Below are positions 29,101 through 41,100 of a stretch of 60,000 nucleotides of DNA, in pieces (the stretch's first letter is position 1; every line of letters begins with the position of its first letter). This stretch comes from Lineus longissimus (lineage: Eukaryota > Nemertea > Pilidiophora > Heteronemertea > Lineidae), in assembly GCF_910592395.1 (NCBI RefSeq), contig NC_088319.1:17548001-17608000 (forward strand), written 5' to 3'. The notes under the pieces are model-generated. The model was not told the origin of the DNA, made no database searches, and saw only the letters and a list, made by a program, of their open reading frames with translations. The translations under genes were made by a program, and so were the position numbers.

Positions 29101-32100
29101 AAAATCAATTATGCATCCTGTGTAGTTCAGTTAATGGTAAAGGACACAGAGTTTTATATATGGGGTCGTACTCTCCGTAGTGGTCAGTAGTAAGGAGTGC
29201 ACAGTGTAGGGGGACCAGACGTGACTAGGCAGCCCATGTAGGATTACATATTCAAGGGAATCATGGACAGGCGAAGGACAGGGGAGCGTAGGGAGCGTTC
29301 TTCACCACTGGGAGACGCCACGAGTCCACGCTCAGGAATCCCAATCCCGAGTGCAGCATTGAGACGTACGGGGACCTGTAGTCCACCAGTGACTGGGTCA
29401 CGGACACCAAGCCCTAGATCTGTGGGCTCTGTGACTCCAGGACCTAACGGGACCTTTCAAATAGCTTCACTTATAAGTCAGGACGCCACAGACTCCCCTG
29501 TCCCTAAAGTCATCTTACAAGTATGTTTTTTTTTTAATCAAATCGATTGATGGTTGTTTTTTGATTTAGACATCATTCAGGTTGGCTGTGCAGAGGCTGA
29601 TGAAGAATATTTTTTGATAAATTTTATTTCTATTTCATTTAGTTAAAGATCGACTTGGCTGATTTTTATTTTGGTTTCCCAAAGGTATTGTAACATTGAA
29701 TGCGCCCTGTCCAATGTCAGTCCTCTCTGCATGAAAACCACGGGGGGGGGGGGGGGGAAATTGGGGTACATGGTCAACATGGAGTACATGGGCAACTAAC
29801 TTGTATGCATCCATGGAGAAAAGCCAATTTCAATCAAGTCCTATCCCTTCGAAAGTGTATGAATGTCTCTGGCTGAGGTTATCTGCTGCTACTGCAGGCT
29901 GTAACCTTCCACTTTGCTGCACAAAGAAGCTTTGGGGGTGTCTAAACTGGGTTCTTGCTACCAGTTTGACTGTAGCTTTGACTGTAGCAGGTAGCGGGTT
30001 AAGCATGATAGTACCAGGATGTTGAGTTGTGACTGATAATCATCTCCACGGACCCTCTCGACCCTTCCTCCAATACTCGGCATGCGGAGGAATATACAGA
30101 ATATATACCAAAGCCAGAAATAGAAACCAATGGCGTACCCAGCCACTGAGATGTTGGTGTATTCCTGTTTCGCCTATTCCTGTTCCGCCTATTCCTGTTG
30201 AGCCTCAGGCTTGGCAAGGGAGGGGTGGATCCAGAACTCCGAGAATGAGGGGGTACCCCTGTAGAAGAAAGGGCACCCCAGTGTTTTTTACATCAATTTC
30301 TCTGATAAAAAGGTGCATCCATGCCAACTTTTGGCGTTTCAAGTTTGAGATATTCTGGTATTTTACTTCTGTCTACACTGAACTGTATATTCCTCTATCA
30401 TTTCACATATGAATGAGTCCGTATCATGTATGAAGGACTGAATCAAAGTTCTCACTTGGTAGAACAACTTAAGTGCCGTAACTCGCCAATTTCTAACATG
30501 TCAGCGACGGCAATCAATCTTTATAACAAATTCATTGGTTGTACCTGGTGTTCCCACCTTAAACAGTCCTTATTGGCTTTAATGAATTCACTAATGAACT
30601 GTATAATCACCTTTGTTAATTATTAACTAATCTTATTGATTTGTAGTAAGTTTATGCCAAATACTTAAGTGTATCAACCCTCAGGTACTGGTAATAGATT
30701 GGCAGAACAAACTATGATATATCGACTGGTATGAAGTACTATTTGTTGATCGTCAAATTTGTATTTTGTCAAATGTTTCTGATTTTCAGCATATGAACCT
30801 ATTTCTTTCTTTACCTTGCTGTCCAATTTCTTTGAAAAATTTTAAATTCTGATATTTTGTTAATTGAAAAGCTACTTTAAGTCACTTTATTTTCATTTAG
30901 TTGAGATTAGGATTCTGTTTATACATATTTGCAAAAATATTTCAAATGAGATTTTCTGCAATGCAGGTTTTACAGTACAAGAAGAAATGCAGTGATTTTG
31001 AGGGGAAATACGCGGAAACTCGGGTAAATGTTGACCGAACGCGTAAAGTGAGTCACATGACTTCTGTTGTTGCTTCGTGATTCCACAATGCGCTGTTTCC
31101 AACGCTTTCATAGATCCTCCTCTGCGTCTTTTTCTAGGTGATTTGGTAGTTGCTAGGGGGCGCTATGTCTGCAGTTATCAAAGTCTGACATGACAGCATG
31201 TGTACAGTGATTGCATGTGCCAGTGCCAGTCTTCCAAAATATGAGAAAACAGATTGGGGGGGGCCTTTTCCACATTTTTCATTTCGGACTAGTTTTGTAA
31301 CAAGCCGATTTGCAAAAAACACAATTTTTGCTGATAACTGCAGACGCTTATACCATATGTATATACGACCTCTAGTTACGATTATGCATGCTCTGATACA
31401 AAGTAGTCACATATTTTCGCCTTCACCCAAATTCACCGTCCCTCTCTTGTTCCCATGACAACAGGTGCTGCAATATAAGCGCAAAGTAGGCGATGTAGAG
31501 GATAGAAACGCCGAGTTAGAGGCCGAGTTAAACAAAACGAGTAAATCGGTAGGTAGGGGGCGCTCTATCAACGAGCTGTCCCTCCTGTAATGTCAATCTC
31601 ACTAACCTACCCATCTTACTAACTCTTAACTGAATCGCAAGAGCTGAATTTGCATATCTGGATGTGATTTGCATAATGAGGCTCCTTTGCATACTAATGT
31701 ATGATTTGCATATTTTGAAGTATGGATGAAAAGTTGCCTGAAGTGACAAGTGGGCCTGTGATCTAATTCATCCCCCTTCTCCATGAATCACCCTCCCTAC
31801 TAACACATAACCTGCCCTACAAGGACACGCGCTCCACCCTTCCTGGTATCAGTGTTGTCAAAATGCTCACCTAATTGTTGCATGTGCATGTTGTAAGATA
31901 CACACGAAGCACCTTCACCCAAACATCATACCCACCCTATATTCAGCCTGCCCACACCCCCACCCACCACCGACAAAAGGTACAGATCTATCAGAAGATG
32001 AAATGAACAATCCCATATTCTTGTTTCCTTTATAACTTCATCCTATTTCAATTTCGTTGCCAATATTTGGTTGTTTTGATAATCTTTGTTTTCTAACTAC

Positions 32101-35100
32101 CGTAAACTGCATAGAAAATTTGCTTGATTTGGCCTAATTCATTAAATGAAACTGTTCCTCTACCCTCAGTAAGGCTCCAAGTATGGTTCTACGTCCTAAT
32201 CCTACCTCAATTGTCTCATTGAAATCCAAAAAGCTTGAGCAGAATGTCGGATGTTGCAATCGTTGTCAATGAAAAGTTATCGAAGATGAATCACATTTCG
32301 TTAAATTTCAAATCAGAGAATTCACTTCTTGGGAGTTTCTCCAGTGTATGCTGCTGCATGAACTTGACCAAACTCTCCTAAGGAAAGTCAACTGCAACAT
32401 GTGCAGTTTGTACAACACAGCCATACCCTGCGTTTGGAGACTGATCAAACATGAGAGACAAAGATCAAGCCAACAGTTATGTTGCTATGGGATCTGAGCA
32501 AACAAGATGGTCGTCTGCTTCCGATATGAAGTCGTCTGCTGCTTTTGAGGAATGGTAGTTTGTTTACTTTGGATCAAAGCAAACCTTCTTGTGCAGTCAT
32601 GTTTTGTTTACAATGACCCAGGCTCCGAATATGGAGTATTCAAAACTTATAATACCTACCGGTATGTACTTTGGTGACAAATCTGGTGGGAAACTTTTAA
32701 AATTTGGATGGGACTTTTCAGTATTTGTACCAAAAGTCACCAACCTCTTCACTGGAGAGTGTGGTCCAAACCAGATATCTTCAGATGTGGCGTTCACCGT
32801 CCTAATGCATTCTGCCATATGTTGCTATGACTCCTGCTGTGAAGACTTGATCAAACCTGTTTGCCAATTTCTGATCAGTGTCCGAACGCTTTGAAATGTG
32901 CTGACATGTCCTGCGTAGAGTGGCGTGTCTTGGCATCATTTGAAAGTGGAATGATATGCTTTGGGTTGTGTTGTAACTCTAGCGGCTTGTAGGACTAACA
33001 TTAGGATTATATTAGATGTGTTCTAGAGGTGGTGGATTAGTATTACATTCATTATGTCACATTATAATAGGGTGAGTATGATTGAAAAGTACCACAAGTT
33101 ATTCGCCAAATCTTTGTCAACAAATGGTGGTCTTTGTTGTACATCCGACTGTCTTCTGATTTAGCCCCAGGATGCACTGTGATTTTGGAGAGATATTCCA
33201 ATCGTCTGGCAGACTGATGACAGTAAAAACAATCTGATAGATGTTCGATACTTGGTTTGCAACTATAAATTAATCAGCAAGTTCATTGAAATTAGTTAAT
33301 TGATCTGACTGTATAAAAATGATTTCGATAAGAGGTTTCATGATGTAAAGAAGTTATTGGCTGTGCTAACACCAGCCTTATTGAGTGCACTGAATCTCGT
33401 AAATCTAGGTGGTGGATGTTATCTGTTGTCTCATGCGATTTGTTTTTTAACTAACAGCTTCAGGTGACCACTGACAGCCTGCACTCGCGTCTCGAGACTG
33501 CCGAACAACGGCTGAAGAATAGTGATGACAGTGACCTTGAGGCTGCCCTGATCAAGCTTGAAGAGGAACAACAGAGGTATGCTTTGCTAATGGCCAGATT
33601 AGCTGCATATTGCCGTCTGTGATTCAAGAATGGATGGCTTATCACCAAGTCAAATCCAATGCCACTCTGCATGGAGTCTCAATATATTGCTGGCTGATGT
33701 GGCCGATGCCTGCCCAAACTCCACATGTGGGGGCAGATTTCACAAATGGAGACATCAGGGATGGCTAAATCACTGATTCTGTTTTCATCGAAAACCTTTG
33801 CCTTTCATTCCAGGAGCTCAAGTCTCGCTCATGTCAACTCAATGCTCCGTGAGCAGCTTGATCAGGCGACCGCCGCCAACCAATCGTTGACGTCTGACAT
33901 CCACAAACTGACTCAGGATTGGCAGCGCGCCCGTGAAGAGCTTGAAGCCAAGGAGGCTGAATGGCGTGATGAGGAGCAGTCGTTCAACGAATACTTCAGC
34001 GCCGAACATTCCCGCCTTCTCTCCCTGTGGAGAGCCGTTGTTGCATTCAGGCGCCAGTTTGGCGAGATGAAGAGCGCCACCGAGCGAGATTTGTCGCACG
34101 TCAAGACTGACGTTGGACGGGTCGCTCGGTGCATGCATGCCGCTTGTCTCAACTTGAATGCCAACCAACGTCATTCTCTAACACAGTCTCAGGTAGGAAA
34201 ATTTTTTCCTAAGTTCAAAATTCTGAAAAATTTTCAAGGTCAAAATTTTTGGGGGACTGATGATGTTTCTTCATTTTGAGCAGCATTTTATGACCTAATC
34301 AGTGCCACCTTTTTCCATGCGTAACAATGATCATTGTTTATTCCCAGGATGCCATTGACCGTGAACGGTGCGACCGATCCCATCTCGAGAACCAAGTACG
34401 GGAGAAGGTGCGTGAATGCATGGAGATCCAAACACGCTACGAATCCCAGGTTGGAGATCTGAACGCCAGGATAAACGACTTGACCATCATGAACGAGAAA
34501 CTGAAAATCACGCTTACCGAGAAAGAAAAGACGACCAACACACTTCAGAAGGCGCTGTCCCATATTGATGCCGCTCGTGAGCCAAAGACAGACGCGATGG
34601 AGGTGCAGCGTGAGGGAGATGAAACAGAGGCCATGCATGCTGCGCTGCGGGATATCGCAAACGCCGTCATCGACGATACGGACCGTCAGATTGATGATCA
34701 TGATGGTGAAGAGATCTCACCAAGTTTCAGGTCAGCGAGGTCAACATCTCCTCTGCGGTCAAGGTCACCAAGGCCAGGGTCACGCAGAGGTCAATCAAGG
34801 TCACCTATCAGGGCAAGGTCACCATGTTTCGGTGACAACACTTTCGTTGCCGTCCAGACGGCGCTGAACAAGCGACAACTGCAGGTCCAGGAGCTTCGTG
34901 CACGTCTCAACTCGTGTAAGGATCACGGTCAGACGTTGAAGAAGCAGATTGATGACAGTGAGAATGAGAGACGACGCTTGGAACATCAGTTGATGGACAT
35001 GAGGGAGGAGCTGGAAAACTCGTAAGTTACCAGGATTCTCTGTCTTTAGAATGCTCCAAGGGTGATGAGTTTGAACCCTGTTCTGGTCAGATCCAAGGCA

Positions 35101-38100
35101 AATTCAAGTGATGCTCTGGTTGGGCAGCATTTACCATCCAGAGTTTTTAGACCGGCCCAAGTCATTGAAAAGGAGCTCTGTAAATGGTGAATTCTGTCTG
35201 AATATCAGGTCCTGTGACGTACTGCCACTGACAGTAACTATTAGACCATTATAGATTAAGTGATTTACTCATTCGGTTCTTGTTCTTCAGTCGTCGTGAC
35301 CGTGACGAGTCCTCCCGCGACCGTGACAGGATGAAGAATGCCGTCAACGTCGTCTCCAGTGAGAAGGGTCAACTCGAGCGTCTCAGAATGCAACTCAACG
35401 AGCAAATCGAACATCTCAATATGGAGAATGAAAAGCTGCAGGCAGCAAACGCAGAGCTCCAACGTCACCGTGATAATCTCGAAGACGAGAAAGATGACGT
35501 GATCAAAGATAAAGATCGCCAGATCAAGGAGAACGAACGATGGTGAGTGGCGACTCCTGGTGGTGGATTCATTAATTAGTGTCTTGTACCCTTGGGCAAC
35601 CGGCCTTGCTCCTTAGGCAGGACACTTAGTTGTATTTGTTGTGAAAAAAGTGACCTGGCATGGCAAACTAGCATTAGGTGTTTGTTTGACAGGGTTGACT
35701 GTTGTCTATATGACATCATTTGATGAGATGTTTGTTATGTTTCAGCCACAAGGCTATCGACAGCCTTGAGGATAAGATTTCGGCCCTCAAGGAGGACGGG
35801 TGTACACTGAAGGAAGCCCTCAACCGTGCCCTCCTTGATAAGGATTGCTTGGAACAGGAGAAGGCAGAAATAAGTAAGTGTGGCACTTTACCACTCGACA
35901 GAAGGTTGTCTCTGTTAAGAGACGCAAACCAAGCAAAGATCCCTGCCTATTTGTCCTCAAGGTTTGCATCATGTTGTGCACGTTGATGCTGCCATGGGGA
36001 AGAATACTGCACCTGTACGAGAACTTAAAAACTTGCCAGTGGAATCGGGCCTTTAGACCCGAATGAATAAGTCCTACTTATCTGTCAACTGATTGATGCT
36101 TTGCCTTTTCAGCTGAAGCCCTCTCCCGTGCTGAGGTCGGCAAAGCGGAGCTGGAACTTGAGATCAACAAGGTGAAGACAGAGGAGGCAAGTCTCCGTGA
36201 CGCCCTTCTCAAGATGCAGGCGCTCAACGAAGGTCTCGGCCAGGATAAGATCGAGCTGAACAAGATCATCATGCAGAAGGAGGCTGAGGTGGCGGCCCTC
36301 GCAAGCGAGAAGCAATCTCTACTCCAGGAGAAGTATGGGCTGCGTGAGGATCTCGTGCGTGTCGAACAGGAGAAGATGGAACTAGACACGGAGAAGATGG
36401 GTGAGTTGGTTGTTGTTTCTGTTGCTACATGTTGGTTCCTAACGCCTACGTAAGATAGGTGATGTCTGTATTGGCCTCTTATTTCACCGTAGCAAATAGC
36501 AGATTGCAAATCATGTCCATTGCAAACACATGCAAGTGCTGAAGATGTTCTGCCTGATTTTGAACATTAGGAACCAACAACCTATTGCCATGGAGAGGAA
36601 ATCCCAGCCAGCACCTCTAGCAGTGGAGATCTGGCATAGTAGGGAAGAAAATGGCCAATATTTTATCAATGCAAAGGCAATTTTTAAAAAAATGAAGTAA
36701 TTTCCCGCAAATGGAAAATCAATCACCCAGAGATCCTTGTTACTTTCTGGTGACAGGCAATTGACTATCCGCATTAAGCCATGAAAGAAGCCTTTCATTT
36801 CTATTGATCCAATCGAATTAATGTTGCATTAGTCGTATCAGTCTATATTAAGAACAATGGTTGAATCTCGTGCTGAAGTGGTCTCGGCTGGTGAAGAGGC
36901 TTTAAAGGTGGCGTGTGCCAAGATGATATCAGGCAGGCACTCATGTTATTTACTGCTGAAGTAAATATCTAAACGTTTGAAAGAACCATTTGAGAGACTG
37001 TCTTTGAACATTTTCTGGTTCTTGCAAGAACTGCCCTCTAAACAGGAACTGATAAGTACTGGCCAGGCAATATCTTGGGAGACACCTCCTTTAAAGTTTG
37101 TCGCATGAAGATTATTGACGTCGCCAATCAATGTTTACAGTCGATTGGTTCGGATATTGATTCTGTTGGCATGTTGTCATTCAGGTCTTGCTATTCTGTT
37201 TGGGGGTTGTTTGAGTAATTTGAGGATGTTCTGAGGTCAGCCTTGGACAGTATTGGTGTTTGTTTCACATTCACAGAGAGTGGACCATGTACTCTCCACG
37301 CAAGGAAAACACTGACTATGTTATCATGCCAGCTTAGAATCAACAGATGTAGAATCACATGAGTGAATGACCTCAGTTGGGGGTTGAGGACGGATATAGT
37401 TGATTGATTCAGAAAATGAAAAAACACTCGGGAATATAACGATGTGGTGCGTAGATGGATGTAAAATTGGAATAAATAAAGCGATAGAAATGAACGCATG
37501 CAAGACTGTGTAAATCATTGCTGCTTCTGTTCAACGATTGGATATTTCATTGAACACAATTCATGAAATTCTATCACTTTTAACCACTTGAATGGGGAAG
37601 TCATGGGGGGGGGCCCTTTCTGCTGAAGGCTTCACCATCCTGTTCATGAATGTTTCAGTGATCAGTTGGTCAATGTCGTTTCCAGGGTGACATGAAGGAA
37701 CCAATGTTGGTTTGAATGAAAAAATCTATAAAAATCATTCTACTAGGATTTAAAGTACTTATCGTATGTGGGTTTGACGTGTTTTGAAAAAAATATCATA
37801 GAAACGATATCATCAATCATGCTATCGTCATGCTGTTGTCGTTTTAGAATCTGACTCTAAAGGAACGTTTCATGATTCAAGATGGAGTCTGATGTTGTGA
37901 ACTTTGAGGAGAAACTTCAGCCTCCTGACGGTGATCTTCTGTGATACATTTATGAGGTGTTTCTGTCAAAAGTGTTGCGATGGATTTAGCTTTCGACACT
38001 GCGAAATGTGTTGTTGAAAATATACACTTATATTCTGTGATACATTAACCCCATCTTTCAATCAAAAATAATACTAACGTCATCTCGATGCCTCTCGAAA

Positions 38101-41100
38101 TTGAGATTGAGAACATGATGCAGATCACTGTGTCGTCTGTTCGCGATGTAACAATATGCATGTTGTCTGCTGCAGGCCTGAACCAGACGTTAGAAATGAA
38201 CGACAATCTTCAGGACAATCTCCAGCAGGAGATCTCCATCCTGAACCGAGAGAAAGGTGAACTGAATGAACAACTCAACGCCATTCTGCGCCAGAAGTCC
38301 AGCCTGGCGGAGGAAGTACTGGAAGTGCGTCGGGAGATTGAACGCCAGAGTGATACGATCGTTAGAATCGCCAAAGAAAAGGAAGACTTGACCAAGGAGA
38401 AGGCATCTCTGGTCGTTCAGTTGACAGCATCTGAGCGCGAGAACCGCCAACAGTCTGAGGTGATCGCGAGCTTGAAGAGTGACAAGGATGGTCTGGAGTC
38501 TCACTTGTATGAGACGCAGCAGGTCAACGCAGCACTCGAGGTTCGTAAGGAGCAGCTCGAGGGAGAGAACCAAGAACTTCTGCTGCGCAAGGAATCATTG
38601 CAAGGTAGGCAACATTATTGTTGACACCTATCAACTGTGAGTTTGACCCAATCCACCCACCTCTGAATGGGGAATAGAGAATGCTCTTGATTTTCAGATG
38701 AACATCATTATCACCACCTATGAAACAGTGCATAGGTGAACTGTCCGTTTAAACTTTCATTGTGCCAATCTCTATAAATTCATAAGGTGTGTCCTTTGAG
38801 AAGATTTGACCCCCACACCCCAGGTCTCAACTTGCCCCACAATCTCTGTTTAAAGTCCGTACCTGACCATGTATATGTCCCACAATGCAGTTCTTGGCAC
38901 TCGTTAACTTAGTCAATATTAAAGCAGTGAAGTCACTCTTTACATTGATTTAATATTGTTGATAACCAACGTCAATGTCACCAGCATGAACCATACGGCA
39001 CAGAAATCATATTTTTTCTGTCGTTTTCAAAGTACCAGGCTTAACTAAAACAAACTTCTTAAAGCTTGAAAGGATTAAAACATGTTAATCCATTTAAAGT
39101 TGCCTTTATTCAGAATAACTCCGCTTTTGGCCGTCACACATAAGAACAGTTAGAGACCCTCCGTTTAAAAACTAATTTTATTAACAAAATAGTTTTGTGT
39201 ACAAAACGGCCTGATCTCATCAAATCCCCAAACCATTGTAAACTTCTTCAGTCCTTTGACAATGATTGTGTACTCAGTAATCCGACTTTCTGGAGTCCAA
39301 TTCAATCTAAACATGCTTGAAATAGGTATGTAAATCATACAAAAGGCTATGAATAATACACAATAGAGTCCACCCTCCGTGACATGGGGAGATTTTGTGG
39401 CCGCTGATTTGCAGAAAGTAAATAAATCAGTCATGATGGTGATCACTCATCCAAGAAAACGTTAAGAAAATTAAGTGGCCGAGAATCAGTAGCTCCGGCC
39501 TAATGTCATAGCGGTGTTCTCAAAGACAAGACTAAACTTGTGTGAGATAGCGTTCCTGGACTAATCATTCCGCTCTAGGCCCAGAATGACAATCCACCAC
39601 CAACAGACCCAGGTAATGTGATTTTTATTTTCATTTCATGATATCGGGGCTGGTGCTAGAATCTTTTTGGCGGTATTATCTGAGCTTATTGCTCTTTATG
39701 CTCAATGTCTTGCTTTGATATTTTTTCCTGTCAGAATATGGCTACCATTGTTAGGTAATTGTGTTTTTAGTTTTCATTTGAGTAACTGAGGGGGCAGCAC
39801 ATGCTTTTCATGACTTGAATTAGAGACATCTCTAGATTTTCATGATACTGGTGTGAGGGACCCCAAACATTTGTATTTCAGCTCAAAATCACAAGTCAAA
39901 TGTCCAGCTGCAACCAAAGTTGTCATATCTGAGTATGTCCGTATTGAGTTAGTCAAGTGTTCTGCCTTGGTTTGACTTATTTTTTTAGCAGTTTTTGTGA
40001 GTCCATTCAAAGAAACGCAGGTCAAGGTAGAAACAGACATTCCCCACGAGCAGACGCCATCCTTATTTTCTCAAAAACTAAAGTGTTAAACAGAAAATAT
40101 TTGAACAGAAGTTGGTTGTATCAACCATCTGAACAAGATTTGTTCAATCTGACGCTCGTATAAAAAGTATTTTCCATTTTCAGCGGACATCTCGCGTCTA
40201 CGCAAAGAAATGGAGATTGAGGTGGAGAAGCTGGAGCACCAGAAGGAGATGCTTCATCAGCGCCTCCAGCAGACGGAGAAGGACCTCAAGCTTGCCTTGA
40301 AACAGGAGCAGCAGGCCCATGAGGAGGACCTCGAGCGCGTCCAGAGAGAGAAGGTGCGTTTGGACACGAGCAGATGACCTGATCACATTGACCAACAGAA
40401 CAAAATGTCTTCAATACGCTCACCCATTAGTCTGCTGGATCATGTTTTATGTGATCGGCAGGAAAACCAAAAAATACTTTGCAGTAGCCCGTCTTCAGGT
40501 CTTCAGTGTGGCTTGGCCAAGTCTGAGAAGGTTATGAATAATGAGATGGTAAATCTGAGGACATTACCATTTGCTTCCCCAGAGGCCATGTCAGTACCTT
40601 TAATGAAGGACAAGTGAATGACTAAAGATAATACATCTTCTGTGATACATATCCCATTCACTTCAAGTGTTAGATTTGAAGAGGAAGAATGCGACTTGGG
40701 AGAAAACCTTTGTACTTCAGGCAGCTGGTTGGTTCAAATATCAAGTATTTTGTGGCTGTCTTCATTTGTTGACATTATACAGTATGAGACGGATGGAAAG
40801 CCAGCCAGGTGATCACGTCTGCTCGTCACAAGTCTCCATTTTCTCTCTTTCTAGGAGAACCAGCGTCTCCAGTTGGAAAGCCAGCGCGATGAGATCCTAC
40901 ACGCCAACAGCATGGAGAAGGAGGACATCGTCAGTCGATACGAACGTGAGAAGGATGAACTTCAATGTGAGATTGTGGCCATTCAGCGTGACAGAGATGA
41001 TTCACTCCTCATGGCGGAGAACGACAAGCAGCAGGTCAGTACGTTGTTACCATGCTGAGACTTATAACACAATCGGGCACTCAGAAGGCCTGTGTTATGT

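Larger units (their letters stand above)
26002..30966 (+). other. CROCC intron 3 (5.0 kb)
   Basis: Contains the internal promoter and alternative first exon at 29155-29520, a 63-bp duplication (28001-28126) and a poly-G tract (about 29743-29757). Nothing else recognisable was seen. Confidence 0.6.
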
